Source: Zoogloea sp. (lineage in GTDB: Bacteria > Pseudomonadota > Gammaproteobacteria > Burkholderiales > Rhodocyclaceae). From it: a DNA stretch of 64,000 bases. Position numbers and translations under genes: made by a program. How positions within the stretch are numbered: the stretch's first letter is position 1; each line of letters opens with the position of its first letter. Under the pieces are notes generated by a model. The model was not told the origin of the DNA. It saw only the letters and a program-made list of their open reading frames with translations, and searched no databases. The DNA lies in the NCBI GenBank assembly GCA_023150095.1, contig JAKLLO010000008.1, positions 1 to 64,000 on the forward strand, given 5' to 3'. Shown piece after piece: positions 36,220-45,028 of the stretch.

Positions 36220-36477
36220 ATGACCAACCCGAAAATCCTCGACGAAATCGGTGCCAAAGTCTCCGAACTCCTCGCCAACAGCCCCGCCAAGGACATCGAG
36301 AAGAACGCCCGCGCACTGCTCGCCAGCGGCTTCTCCAAGCTCGACCTGGTGACCCGAGAGGAATTCGAGGTGCAGCGCGAAGTGCTCACCCGTACCCGCG
36401 AGAAGCTCGCCGATCTCGAACACCGTGTCGCCCGCCTCGAAGCCGAGCTGGCCAGCCGTCCGCCCGCCCAGGACTGA
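36220..36477 (+). CDS. ubiK: Ubiquinone biosynthesis accessory factor UbiK (YqiC)
   Basis: 85 aa. It begins MTNPKILDEIGAKVSELLANSPAKDIEKNARALLASGFSKLDLVTREEFEVQ and ends in a coiled coil (LTRTREKLADLEHRVARLEAELA), the UbiK/BMFP pattern. UbiK binds membranes and supports the soluble Ubi complex in aerobic ubiquinone synthesis. GAGG lies upstream of the ATG at 36220; the frame is open from 35845 but crosses the operon promoter region. The neighbourhood (glnK-amtB divergent, comM downstream) matches other beta-proteobacteria. Confidence 0.93.
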   Translation: MTNPKILDEIGAKVSELLANSPAKDIEKNARALLASGFSKLDLVTREEFEVQREVLTRTREKLADLEHRVARLEAELASRPPAQD

Positions 36478-36498
36478 CCTGCCGCAGCCGCAATCCCG

Positions 36499-36522
36499 GA
36501 GGGCGCCACGGCGCCCTCTTCT
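36499..36522 (+). terminator. Intrinsic terminator after ubiK
   Basis: Arms GAGGGCGC (36499-36506) and GCGCCCTC (36511-36518) with a 4-base loop, followed by TTCTTCG, a modest T-rich end. It lies 22 bases after the ubiK stop and 20 bases before the yceI-like start. Confidence 0.75.
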
Positions 36523-36541
36523 TCGTCCCCCCGGAGCCCCC

Positions 36542-37117
36542 ATGAAGACCACCCTCGCCGCCCCCCTGCTGCTCGCCTTCGCCGCCGTCACCGCACCCGC
36601 CCTGGCCGCCCCGGCCGGCTACACCGTCGACCCGAACCACACCTTCCCGGTGTTCGAGGTGGATCACCTCGGCTTCTCCACCCAGCGCGGCCGCTTCAAC
36701 AAGACGAGCGGCAAGATCACCCTCGACACCGCCGCCCGCCAGGGTTCGGTGGACGTCACCATCGACGCGACCTCCATCGACATGGGCTTCGCCAAGTGGA
36801 ACGAGAACATGCGCGGCGAGAACTACTTCAACACCGACGCCCACCCGACCATCACCTTCAAGGCCGACAAGCTGGTGTTCGACGGCGAGCGCCCGGTTTC
36901 CGCCGACGGCAGCCTGACGATGCTGGGCGTCACCAAGCCCGTCACCCTCACCATCAAGCGCTTCCGCTGCGCCCCGCACCCCCTCAACAAACGCGAGACC
37001 TGCGGCGCCGATGTGGTTGCCACCCTCAAGCGCTCCGAGTTCGGCATGACCAAGTACATCCCGTCGGTGGGCGACGAGGTGCGCCTGCTGATCGCCGTCG
37101 AAGCCTTCCGCGAATAA
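36542..37117 (+). CDS. YceI family periplasmic lipid-binding protein
   Basis: 191 aa. A signal peptide (KTTLAAPLLLAFAAVTAPALAA) is followed by the YceI lipocalin-like barrel: YTVDPNHTFPVFEVDHLGFSTQRGRF, GSVDVTIDATSIDMG, NYFNTDAHPTITFKA and LTMLGVTKPVTLTI. YceI proteins bind polyisoprenoids in a hydrophobic tunnel; some act in quinone or alkali stress. The nearness to ubiK may reflect a quinone theme, but a terminator separates them. ATG 36542 is fixed by the signal peptide. Confidence 0.93.
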   Translation: MKTTLAAPLLLAFAAVTAPALAAPAGYTVDPNHTFPVFEVDHLGFSTQRGRFNKTSGKITLDTAARQGSVDVTIDATSIDMGFAKWNENMRGENYFNTDAHPTITFKADKLVFDGERPVSADGSLTMLGVTKPVTLTIKRFRCAPHPLNKRETCGADVVATLKRSEFGMTKYIPSVGDEVRLLIAVEAFRE

Positions 37118-37177
37118 CGCGACGCGCTGTCACACGCCGCAGCTACCCTGCCCGCCCCATCACCGCACCCCGACGCC

Positions 37178-38428
37178 ATGGCTCCCCGCATCCGCTCCGC
37201 TCTCCTCATCCTCGCAGCCGCGCTGGGCCTGTCGGGCTGCGCCAGCGTCGGCCCCGCCGCCCTCGACGACACCCGGCTGCAATACAACGAGATCATCAAG
37301 CGCACCACCGAGCAGCAGCTCCTGCTCAACATCGTGCGCCTGCGCTACACGGATACGCCCAGCAGCCTCGCGGTATCGGGCATCGCGGCCCAGTTCGAGC
37401 GCAGCCAGAGCGTCGGCCTGCTGCCCTTCTTCACCGCGGTGGGCGGCGACGCCAGCCGGGGGAGCTTCACCGCGGTGCTGCCCCAGGCTCAGGTGATGGG
37501 CGCCGACCGCCCCACCTTCAGCCTCACCCCGCTGGACGACCAGGAATTCACCCGCAAACTGTTCACCCCGCTGCCGCTCGACGGCGTGATCTACCTCGCC
37601 AAGACCACCTGGCCGATCTCCAAGGTGTTCCGGCTCTATCTCGAAAACCTCAACTGGGTGCCCAACGCCCAGACCGCCAGCGGCCCCACCCCGCGGGAGG
37701 CGCCGCCGGTCAGCGACTTCCTGCGCGGCGTGGCCGCCCTGCAGGCTCTCCAGGACCGGGGCGCCATCGTCTTCGGCCTCACCGAACAGATCGAGCAGGT
37801 GGGCGGCACCCTGCCCGCCGGCGCGGTGTCGGCCGCCGATCTCCTCGAAGCCAGCAAGAACGGCCTCGAATACCGCCAGGCCAATGGTGGCCGCGGCTGG
37901 CAGCTCGTCCGGCGCAACAACGTGCCGGTGCTGCGCCTCGATCCGGACGAGCTCGCCTCGCCCGAGATGCGCGCCTTCGAAGAGGCCTTCCACCTGCGTC
38001 CGGGCATCACCGAGCTGCGCATCACCCAGGAAGCCCTCACCCCTTTCCGCTCCACCCTGCCGAAGGACGGCGTCGCCAGCCTCGACCTGGAAACCCGCTC
38101 GCTGCTGCAGGCGCTGTACTACGTGAGCCACGGCGTCGACGTGCCCGCCGAGCACCGCGCCCGCGGCCTCGCCACCATCACCCGCGACGCCACCGGCCGC
38201 GAATACGACTGGAACGAGGTGATGCACGACCTCTTCCGGGTGCGCACCAGCCCCGAGCGCCCCACCCGCGCCCACGTGGCCGTGCAGTACAGGGACCAGT
38301 GGTTCTACGTGGATGAAGCCGACCAGGACACCAAATCCACCTTCTCGCTGCTGGTCGAGCTGTCGCGCCTCGAACTCGCCGGCAAGACCGGCCCCGGCCC
38401 GCAACTCACCCTGCCGATCGGGCGCTGA
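37178..38428 (+). CDS. Conserved lipoprotein, function unknown
   Basis: 416 aa. A signal peptide with lipobox LSGC (residue about 21) is followed by a mature region that begins ASVGPAALDDTRLQYNEIIKRTTEQQLLLNIVRLRYTDTP, typical of a family of uncharacterised beta-proteobacterial lipoproteins. A central strand-rich portion follows, and the C-terminus ends in VAVQYRDQWFYVDEADQDTKSTFSLLVELSRLELAG. No catalytic motif is seen. It stands between yceI and comM, each with its own start; a promoter before 37178 is likely but not identified. Confidence 0.82.
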   Translation: MAPRIRSALLILAAALGLSGCASVGPAALDDTRLQYNEIIKRTTEQQLLLNIVRLRYTDTPSSLAVSGIAAQFERSQSVGLLPFFTAVGGDASRGSFTAVLPQAQVMGADRPTFSLTPLDDQEFTRKLFTPLPLDGVIYLAKTTWPISKVFRLYLENLNWVPNAQTASGPTPREAPPVSDFLRGVAALQALQDRGAIVFGLTEQIEQVGGTLPAGAVSAADLLEASKNGLEYRQANGGRGWQLVRRNNVPVLRLDPDELASPEMRAFEEAFHLRPGITELRITQEALTPFRSTLPKDGVASLDLETRSLLQALYYVSHGVDVPAEHRARGLATITRDATGREYDWNEVMHDLFRVRTSPERPTRAHVAVQYRDQWFYVDEADQDTKSTFSLLVELSRLELAGKTGPGPQLTLPIGR

Positions 38429-38497
38429 AGCCCGAAACACCTGTAGAAATCCACAGCCTCAGGCGATACACTTCGCATTTTTAATGCGGAAGACATC

Positions 38498-39997
38498 ATG
38501 AGCCTGGCCGTTCTCGCCAGCCGCGCCCTCGTCGGGCTGCAGGCACCCGAAGTGAGCGTCGAGGTGCACCTGGCCAACGGCCTGCCGGCCTTCACCCTCG
38601 TCGGCCTGCCCGACGTGGAAGTGCGCGAGGCCCGCGACCGGGTGCGCGCAGCACTCCAGACCGGCCAGTTCGAGTTTCCCCAGCGCCGGATCACCGTCAA
38701 CCTCGCCCCGGCGGATTTGCCGAAAGAAGGCGGCTGCTTCGATCTCCCCATCGCCCTGGGCATCCTCGCCGCTTCCGGGCAGATCCCCGCCGACAAGCTC
38801 GACCAGTACGAATTCGCCGGCGAGCTCTCCCTCACCGGCGAGCTGCGCCCGGTGCGCGGCGCCCTGGCGCTGGCCCGGCAGGCAGCCGAACGCGGGCGCA
38901 TCCTGATCCTCCCCGCCGCCAACGCCCCCGAAGCCGCGCTGGTCAATGGCGTCTCCATCCTCCCGGCGGCCAGCCTGCTGGCGGTGGTCGCCCACCTGTG
39001 CGGCCACACGGTGATCGACGCTTACGCCGGCGAGCCCCTCGTGCTGGCGCCCAACTACCCGGATCTCGCCGACGTGAAAGGCCAGAGCCAGGCCCGCCGC
39101 GCCCTCGAAGTCGCCGCCAGCGGGCAGCACTCGCTGCTGTTCTACGGCCCGCCGGGCACCGGCAAGTCGATGCTCGCCCAGCGCCTGCCCGGCCTGCTCC
39201 CGCCCATGGGCGACGCCGAGGCGCTGGAAAGCGCAGCGGTGCAGTCGGTCGAGGGCAGCTTCCGCCCCGAGCGCTGGCGACAACGCCCGATGCGATCGCC
39301 GCACCACTCTGCGTCCTCGGCGGCGCTGGTGGGTGGTGGCAGCACACCGCGGCCCGGCGAGATCAGCCTCGCCCACCACGGCGTACTGTTCCTCGATGAA
39401 CTCCCGGAGTTCGACCGGCGTGTCCTCGAAGCCCTGCGCGAGCCCCTCGAAACCGGCCACATCACCATCTCCCGCGCGGGGCGACGGGCCGAATTTCCGG
39501 CCCGTTTTCAGTTGATTGCGGCCATGAATCCATGCCCCTGCGGCTACCACGGCCATCCGGACGGGCGCTGCCGATGCACGCCGGACCAGATCGCCCGCTA
39601 CCGGGGCAAGCTCTCCGGCCCGCTGCTCGACCGCATCGACCTGCTCCTCGAGGTGCCCACCCTGCCGGTGGCCGACCTGCAGGGCGCACCGGCCGGTGAG
39701 AGCTCCACGGCGGTGCGCGCCCGGGTTGCCCGCAGCCGCGCCATCCAGCAGGCCCGGCAGGGCAAGCCCAACGCGCTGCTGGCTGGCACCGAGATCGACC
39801 AGTGGTGCCAACCCGACGAAAACGGTGTCAAACTGTTGCGAACAGCCATCGATCGCCTGCGTCTCTCGGCGCGCGGTTACCATCGAATCCTGAAAGTCGC
39901 GCGTACAATCGCGGACATGAACGAGGCCGAAATCATCCAGGCCGCTCACGTGGCCGAAGCCATCCAGAGCCGCCGCGGCCTCAGCGCATTCATCTGA
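38498..39997 (+). CDS. comM: YifB/ComM family Mg-chelatase-like AAA+ ATPase
   Basis: 499 aa. The N-terminal ChlI-like domain (MSLAVLASRALVGLQAPEVSVEVHLANGLP) includes a Lon-protease-like fold, followed by the AAA+ core with Walker A GPPGTGKS, Walker B VLFLDELPEF and the C-terminal magnesium-chelatase domain. A zinc finger sits in NPCPCGYHGHPDGRCRCTP. In naturally competent bacteria ComM is a branch-migration helicase in transformation; elsewhere the role is open. Gene order ubiK-yceI-comM is similar to other Rhodocyclales. The ATG at 38498 follows AAGACATC, a weak Shine-Dalgarno. Confidence 0.93.
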   Translation: MSLAVLASRALVGLQAPEVSVEVHLANGLPAFTLVGLPDVEVREARDRVRAALQTGQFEFPQRRITVNLAPADLPKEGGCFDLPIALGILAASGQIPADKLDQYEFAGELSLTGELRPVRGALALARQAAERGRILILPAANAPEAALVNGVSILPAASLLAVVAHLCGHTVIDAYAGEPLVLAPNYPDLADVKGQSQARRALEVAASGQHSLLFYGPPGTGKSMLAQRLPGLLPPMGDAEALESAAVQSVEGSFRPERWRQRPMRSPHHSASSAALVGGGSTPRPGEISLAHHGVLFLDELPEFDRRVLEALREPLETGHITISRAGRRAEFPARFQLIAAMNPCPCGYHGHPDGRCRCTPDQIARYRGKLSGPLLDRIDLLLEVPTLPVADLQGAPAGESSTAVRARVARSRAIQQARQGKPNALLAGTEIDQWCQPDENGVKLLRTAIDRLRLSARGYHRILKVARTIADMNEAEIIQAAHVAEAIQSRRGLSAFI

Positions 39998-40025
39998 TCC
40001 AATCCATCAAGCAGGAGCTTCCCCC

Positions 40026-40421
40026 GTGGTATCCACCCCATCCGCCGGCGCGCCTCGCGCCAAGAACTGGTTTCTGTGGTTCGTCGGCTTCGTCGTCGCG
40101 CTTGTGCTGCTGGCTGCGGCGTACACCTGGCTGGTGCTCAGCTGGAGCTATTCCTCCGGCGAACGCGCGGGCTATGTGCAGAAGTTTTCCCAGAAAGGCT
40201 GGCTGTGCAAGACCTGGGAAGGCGAGCTGGCCATCGTCGCGATCCCCGGCAGCCTGCCCGAGATCTTCAAGTTCACCGTGCGGGACGACAAGGTCGCCGC
40301 CGAGATCAATGCCGTGATGGGCCGGCGCGTCGCCATGAGCTACGACCAGCACCTGGGCATCCCCTCCACCTGCTTCGGCGAAACCGGCTACTACGTGAGC
40401 AAGGTCCACGCCGTCGAGTAG
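40026..40421 (+). CDS. Conserved membrane-anchored protein, 131 aa
   Basis: One N-terminal membrane anchor (WFLWFVGFVVALVLLAAAYTWLVL) and a periplasmic domain with WSYSSGERAGYVQKFSQKGWLCKTWEGELA, a pattern in a small family of uncharacterised proteins, sometimes mislabelled 6-phosphogluconate dehydrogenase in databases. Two cysteines could form a disulphide. It is 28 bases downstream of comM on the same strand, so possibly co-transcribed. The role is unknown. Confidence 0.82.
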   Translation: MVSTPSAGAPRAKNWFLWFVGFVVALVLLAAAYTWLVLSWSYSSGERAGYVQKFSQKGWLCKTWEGELAIVAIPGSLPEIFKFTVRDDKVAAEINAVMGRRVAMSYDQHLGIPSTCFGETGYYVSKVHAVE

Positions 40422-40475
40422 GAACCCAGCCCCCCACGGGGTGTCGAACCGCACCCCGCCCCGGAACACCTCTCC

Positions 40476-41672
40476 ATGCCCTATGTCCAGCTGGCGGCGC
40501 TGCTTGCAGCGCTTGCCACCGTCGGTCCATTCTCGATCGACACCTACCTCCCGGCCCTGCACGCCATCGGCGCCGACCTGGGCGCCACCACCGTCCAGAC
40601 CCAGCAGACCCTCACCGCCTACATGCTGCCGATGGCGCTGATGGTGCTGTGGCACGGCGCCATCTCCGACGCCTACGGGCGCAAGCGGGTGATCGTGGTG
40701 TCGATGCTGCTGTTCACCCTGGCCTCGGTGCTGTGCGTGTTCGCCGACAGTATCGAGATGCTGCTGGTGGGCCGGGCGCTGCAAGGCATCAGCGCCGGCG
40801 CTGGCATGGTGGTGGGCCGCGCGGTGGTGCGCGACCTGCACGACGGCCCCGCCGCCCAGCGGCTGATGAGCCACGTGAGCATGGCCTTCGCCCTCGGGCC
40901 GGCGATCGCCCCCATTCTGGGCGGCTGGATCTTCAGCGCCTTCGGCTGGCGCGCGGTGTTCGTCTTCCTCGCCCTGCTGGGCCTCGTGCTGGCCGCGCTC
41001 ACGGTCTGGAAACTCGACGAAACCCACCCGCCGGAAGCCCGCCACCCGCTGCATCCCGGCCCGCTGGCGCGGCGCTACTGGGGCGTGTTCACCTCGCCCG
41101 GCTTCCTGCTCCTCACCTTTGCGGTGAGCTACAACTTCAACGGTTTCTTCCTGTACGTGCTGTCGGCGCCGGTGTTCCTGATCCAGCACCTGGGGCTGCC
41201 GGAAACCGGCTTCGGCTGGTTCTTCATCCCCACCGTGAGCGGCATGATGGCAGGCTCGGCCCTGTCGGCCCGGCTGGCCGGTGCGCTGTCCCCGGCCCGC
41301 ACGATCGCCCTGGCGATGGGCATCATGATCCTCGCCGCGGGCATCAACCTCGCCGTCACCAGTCTGATGGCGCCGGGCCTGCCCCAGTCGGTGCTGCCCA
41401 TCATGCTGTACACCTTCGGCATGGCTATCGGCATGCCCAGCCTGACCCTGCTCGCGCTGGACCACTTCCCCACCCACCGGGGCCTCGCTTCCAGTTGCCA
41501 GAGCTTCCTGCAGATGCTGGTGAGCTCGATCACCGCCGGCCTCGTCGCCCCCACCCTGTGGGATTCGGTGGGCGGCCTGGCCACCGGCATGCTGGCCAAC
41601 CTCGCCGTCGGCCTGGGCTGTGCCGGGCTGTGGTGGGCGCTGTACCACCGCCGCGGAGGCCAGCCCGCATGA
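40476..41672 (+). CDS. Bcr/CflA family MFS drug exporter
   Basis: 398 aa, 12 hydrophobic segments. The N-terminus TVGPFSIDTYLPALHAIGADLGA is the Bcr/CflA signature, DAYGRKRVIV the MFS loop 2-3 motif A, and GRALQGISAGAGMVVGRAVVRD motif C-like. These exporters move drugs such as bicyclomycin or export peptides and amino acids. The stop overlaps the next start (ATGA). Substrate unknown. Confidence 0.92.
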   Translation: MPYVQLAALLAALATVGPFSIDTYLPALHAIGADLGATTVQTQQTLTAYMLPMALMVLWHGAISDAYGRKRVIVVSMLLFTLASVLCVFADSIEMLLVGRALQGISAGAGMVVGRAVVRDLHDGPAAQRLMSHVSMAFALGPAIAPILGGWIFSAFGWRAVFVFLALLGLVLAALTVWKLDETHPPEARHPLHPGPLARRYWGVFTSPGFLLLTFAVSYNFNGFFLYVLSAPVFLIQHLGLPETGFGWFFIPTVSGMMAGSALSARLAGALSPARTIALAMGIMILAAGINLAVTSLMAPGLPQSVLPIMLYTFGMAIGMPSLTLLALDHFPTHRGLASSCQSFLQMLVSSITAGLVAPTLWDSVGGLATGMLANLAVGLGCAGLWWALYHRRGGQPA

Positions 41673-42331
41673 ACTGGGCCGAGAGCATCGACCTGTACTG
41701 CGAGCGCACCGGCCCCGGCCTGTGGGCCGAGCCCTTCAACGCGCTGACCAACCTCGCCTTCCTCGCCGTCGCCGCCATCCTGTGGCGGCGGGCAGGGCGT
41801 AACGCGCCGTTCGACCTGCGCCTGCTGATCGGCCTGATCGCCGCGGTGGGCGTCGGCAGCGGAGTGTTCCACACGGTGGCGACCCGCGGCACCGCCATCC
41901 TCGACATCGGCTTCATCGCGATCTTCGTGGTGGCCTATTACCAGCGCTTTCAGGTACGCGTGCTCGGCCGCAGCAACGCCGCCGCCTGGGCTGGCGTCGG
42001 TATCTTCCTGATGCTGGCCGGCGGCTTCGTCGCCGCCACCCGGCTGCTGCCGCCGCTACCCCTGAACGGCTCCGAGATCTACCTGCCACCCTTCGTGCTG
42101 CTGCTGGCCTGCGCCGCCCGGGCCCGGCCACGGGCGCCGGCCACCGCCCGCTGGCTGACGACGGCGTCGCTGCTGTTTGTGGTGAGCCTCGCCTGCCGGG
42201 CGGTGGATCAGCGCGTGTGCGATGCCTGGCCGGTGGGCACCCATCTGGGCTGGCATCTGGTCAATGCGGCGATGCTTTACGGCTGCATGGCCGGGCTGCT
42301 CGCCGCGCCCCGTTACCGCCGCTTCGGCTGA
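41669..42331 (+). CDS. Ceramidase-like (CREST superfamily) membrane protein
   Basis: 220 aa with about six or seven hydrophobic segments. The start MNWAESIDLYCERTGPGLWAEPFNALTNLAFLAVA resembles alkaline ceramidase/CREST proteins, with Asp, Glu and Asn in the first segment and His residues in GSGVFHTVATRG, DIGFIAIF and HLGWHLVNAAM, positions that would bind a zinc ion in the fold. Bacterial members are hydrolase candidates of unknown substrate. It is coupled to the exporter gene by ATGA. Closed by a gap of 28 bases to the convergent nudix gene. Confidence 0.8.
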   Translation: MNWAESIDLYCERTGPGLWAEPFNALTNLAFLAVAAILWRRAGRNAPFDLRLLIGLIAAVGVGSGVFHTVATRGTAILDIGFIAIFVVAYYQRFQVRVLGRSNAAAWAGVGIFLMLAGGFVAATRLLPPLPLNGSEIYLPPFVLLLACAARARPRAPATARWLTTASLLFVVSLACRAVDQRVCDAWPVGTHLGWHLVNAAMLYGCMAGLLAAPRYRRFG

Positions 42332-42359
42332 ACGCAAACGGGGCGCCCGCCGCGGCGGA

Positions 42360-42905
42360 TCAGGCCTTGCCCAGCTCCCGCTCGGCCCAGAACAGCGCGG
42401 TGATCGTCTTGCTGTCGGTGATGCGGCCGTCGAACACCGCGGCGCGGGCCTCGTCCAGCGTCAGATAGACGATCTCCAGGAACTCCCCGTCGTCCCACGC
42501 GTGGCCCACGTGCTTGAGGCCGGTGGCGAGGAAGATCTCGATCCGCTCGTTCGAGTAGCCGATGCACGGATGCATCACGCCCAGATGGCGCCAGTCGTCG
42601 CCCTCGTAGCCGGTCTCCTCCTGCAGCTCACGGCGCGCGCAGGCCAGGATGTCCTCGTCCGGGTCGAGTTTGCCCGCCGGCAGCTCGAGAAACGCCCGGT
42701 GCAGCGGATAGCGGAACTGCCGCTCGAAGATCAGCCGGCCGTCGGCGCACACCGGAATCACCACCACCGCACCCGGATGCTTGATGTATTCGCGCACGCC
42801 GGTCTTGCCATCGGGCAGGCGCACCTCGTCGCGAAAGACGTTCAGCAGGCGGCCCTGAAAGACCGGTTCGGACGTGAGTTGTTCTTCGTGCAGTGGATCG
42901 TTCAT
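42360..42905 (-). CDS. Nudix hydrolase, ADP-ribose pyrophosphatase type
   Basis: 181 aa. The Nudix box GKLDPDEDILACARRELQEETGY fits GX5EX7REUXEEXGU. Upstream FERQFRYPLHRAFLELPAGK is the ADP-ribose pyrophosphatase (NudF/YffH-like) hallmark, and downstream GYSNERIEIFLATGL fits the same group. It cleaves ADP-ribose or related sugar nucleotides. It is monocistronic, with a start ATG at 42905. Confidence 0.92.
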   Translation of the reverse strand: MNDPLHEEQLTSEPVFQGRLLNVFRDEVRLPDGKTGVREYIKHPGAVVVIPVCADGRLIFERQFRYPLHRAFLELPAGKLDPDEDILACARRELQEETGYEGDDWRHLGVMHPCIGYSNERIEIFLATGLKHVGHAWDDGEFLEIVYLTLDEARAAVFDGRITDSKTITALFWAERELGKA

Positions 42906-43001
42906 GCCGGGCGCTCCGGGTAATCACAAAGGGTGGAAGGATGGCACCCGCCCGCCGTCGTGACCAGCCCCCGGAGCCGTCTCCGGCATAATCGCGGCAT
43001 C

Positions 43002-43718
43002 GTGACCGACACTTCGGCTTCCGCCCTCCCGACGCTCCGCGACCAGTTCCTCGACCCCACCGGCGGGCTGGTCTATCACCTGCGCGCGGCGCGCCACCGC
43101 CGTCGCCTGTGGGCGCCATTCCACGCCACCGTTGCACGCTGGCTGAGCAGCTGGCAGCCGGGGCGGACGCAACTGGTGATCGTCGGCCCCAACGCCGGCT
43201 ACGCCCTGCCGGCAGGCTTTCTCGCCCGCTTTGAGCGCGTCACGGCGCTGGAGCCCGACCCCATCGCCCGCTGGCTACTGGCACGCCGGCCCGACGCCAG
43301 CCGGCTCGTCTTCGACCGCCTCGACTGCCTGGCGACACCCGACGGCCTGGCGCGGCTGGCGGCGCGCTTTCCCGATGCGGCGGTGCTGTTCTCCAACATC
43401 CTCGGCCAACTCGACGCACCGGGTGCAAGCTGGGTCGAGCTGCTGGCCCGCCACCTGCCCGCGCACCCGTGGGCGAGCTACCACGACGTGATCTCGACCA
43501 CCACGCCACCCACCCGCGACACGCCCTGCACGGTGACGGACGACGCGACCCTCGACGATGTGCTGGCGAAATTCTGGCGCGACGGAACCCTGACGGTGAC
43601 GGATCACGCCACCTTCCGCCTGGGCGGCGCCGGGCCGCAGGGCTACGCGATCTGGCCGATCACGCCGCGGCGCTGGCATCTGGTTGAATGGGTTGCCCGG
43701 CCAGCCGGGGCTGATTGA
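43002..43718 (+). CDS. Conserved hypothetical protein, methyltransferase-like fold possible
   Basis: 238 aa from GTG 43002. A Rossmann-like pattern is visible: TQLVIVGPNAGYALPAGFLARFERVTALEPDPIARWLLARR resembles motif I and the acidic loop of SAM-dependent methyltransferases, and DAAVLFSNILGQL could be motif IV. The usual GxGxG is not clear, so this is a guess. CATAAT at 42987 looks like a -10 box, which would leave almost no leader before the GTG, so an earlier start at 42933 cannot be ruled out. Monocistronic between two minus-strand genes. Confidence 0.65.
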   Translation: MTDTSASALPTLRDQFLDPTGGLVYHLRAARHRRRLWAPFHATVARWLSSWQPGRTQLVIVGPNAGYALPAGFLARFERVTALEPDPIARWLLARRPDASRLVFDRLDCLATPDGLARLAARFPDAAVLFSNILGQLDAPGASWVELLARHLPAHPWASYHDVISTTTPPTRDTPCTVTDDATLDDVLAKFWRDGTLTVTDHATFRLGGAGPQGYAIWPITPRRWHLVEWVARPAGAD

Positions 43719-43737
43719 TGGAGCTGACGCGCGGCGT

Positions 43738-44256
43738 TCAGGCCCAGGTATCGACCCGCGCACCGGCCGACGCACGCCCGGCCGCCACGGCCTGATAGGC
43801 CTGCGTGACGCCGCTGCCGGCGCCTTCATCGGAGGTGGTCGCCGCCGACATCTCGAGACGCGCCTCGACGGCCATCCGGTCAGCCTGGCTGGCCACCTGC
43901 CGATCCTGCGCCGACGGGTCGGCCGGCGCGAGGGCGGCGGCGCGGATACGCTCGGCCCGGGCGAGGGTTTCTTCCGGCGTGCGGCCAGGCGAAACGTCAA
44001 TGCCCACCTCGCCACCGACGGCGTAGCGCTTGCCGTCCGGGCCGGTCTCATAGGTGAAGCTGGCGCCGTGGGTGATGAGGCCCGAGCCGGCGGCCATGTG
44101 GGCGGCCTCGTGGGCACGCACGACCCGATCGCGGGCCTGCAGGCGATCGACGATCCGCTGGTCGGACTCTGACAGCCTCGACCCCGCCGCCTGACCGGCA
44201 GCACCTGTGGAACGCAGGGTGGGGGCCGTCACAGCCCCGAGCGCGGAAACCGACAT
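43738..44256 (-). CDS. SprA-related putative metalloprotease
   Basis: 172 aa. The motif VVRAHEAAHMAAGSG carries HExxH, and the following THGASFTYETGPDGKRYAVGGEVGIDVSPGRTPEETLARAERIRAAALAP is the hallmark of the SprA-related/CJM1_0395 family of putative metalloproteases. No signal peptide is seen. It lies 30 bases after the PEP-CTERM gene on the same strand, so it may be co-transcribed with it. The function is not known for the family. Confidence 0.88.
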   Translation of the reverse strand: MSVSALGAVTAPTLRSTGAAGQAAGSRLSESDQRIVDRLQARDRVVRAHEAAHMAAGSGLITHGASFTYETGPDGKRYAVGGEVGIDVSPGRTPEETLARAERIRAAALAPADPSAQDRQVASQADRMAVEARLEMSAATTSDEGAGSGVTQAYQAVAAGRASAGARVDTWA

Positions 44257-44286
44257 GCCTGAAGAGGAAAAACGCGTTACTGGCGC

Positions 44287-44940
44287 TTAAAGCCTAGACC
44301 GAAAAAAGCGCTTCGTCAGCTTCGAGCCCGCGATATTTCGCCGGGCGCCCGTGCCCATGCGCCGCCGCGACAGGGCCAGCAGTCCCATGCCCAGCAGCAG
44401 CAGCGTGCCGAGCGCCGGCTCGGTGATCGCGACGCTCACCGGCGTCTGGGTGCCGGTAAAACGGCCCGCCCCGGTGAAGCCCAGGCCGGTGACAAAGGCG
44501 CTCGGGTCGGCCGGGTCGAGCCCGGCCGAGACCTCGATGCCGGTCACCTGGAAACGATCCACGCCGGCCGCGCCGAAATCGTAGCTCACGCCCCCGGACA
44601 GATCGCCCGCCAGCAGCTGGAGCGCACCGCTGGCATCGAAGCCGAAGAGGTCGTACAGGCCGTCGCCGATGCCGGTGGGCAGCAGCACCGAGCGGAAGTT
44701 GGGGTCGCCGGCCCCGGTGGCGTAGGTGTAGCCCACCGCCACGTAGGGGTCGATGTAAAAGGTCTCGCCGGGCGCAACGGCCACATCGAAACGAAAGCTG
44801 CCGTCGGCAACGGCCACCGGCAGGTGCACAGCCGGCCCCGCCACCACGGACAGCGCCGGCTGCGGGGCCATGAAGACGAGGGCCAGAACCGCCGGGCCAG
44901 GCAGGCGGAAGATCGGGTTGAGGGTGTCGAGGAGCGTCAT
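44287..44940 (-). CDS. PEP-CTERM-like secreted protein
   Basis: 217 aa from ATG 44940. A signal peptide (FRLPGPAVLALVFMAPQPALS) precedes a beta-rich region (GETFYIDPYVAVGYTYATGAGDPNF). A C-terminal sorting-like segment reads EPALGTLLLLGMGLLALSRRRMG: acidic-Pro start, hydrophobic helix, Arg cluster. In standard PEP-CTERM proteins the sequence ends at the Arg cluster; here about 20 basic residues follow (KLTKRFFRSRL), which is unusual. Exosortase should cleave such signals and attach proteins to exopolysaccharide. The exosortase is not in this window. A sigma-54-like promoter lies upstream at 45010. Confidence 0.75.
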   Translation of the reverse strand: MTLLDTLNPIFRLPGPAVLALVFMAPQPALSVVAGPAVHLPVAVADGSFRFDVAVAPGETFYIDPYVAVGYTYATGAGDPNFRSVLLPTGIGDGLYDLFGFDASGALQLLAGDLSGGVSYDFGAAGVDRFQVTGIEVSAGLDPADPSAFVTGLGFTGAGRFTGTQTPVSVAITEPALGTLLLLGMGLLALSRRRMGTGARRNIAGSKLTKRFFRSRL

Positions 44941-45009
44941 GCGCTGATCCGCTATTGTTGTCGTTGTCTGACATCCGCATGAAAGTTGCGGGGGTCGGAT
45001 CAACATCAA

Positions 45010-45024
45010 GCAATTTGCGCACCA
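45010..45024 (-). promoter_or_regulatory. Sigma-54-like promoter of the PEP-CTERM gene
   Basis: Minus strand TGGTGCGCAAATTGC: TGG at -24 and TTGC at -12 with correct spacing. Expected transcription start near 44998, about 58 bases before the ATG. PEP-CTERM genes in related organisms are under sigma-54 and the PrsK/PrsR pair (established). Confidence 0.6.
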
Positions 45025-45028
45025 AAGC

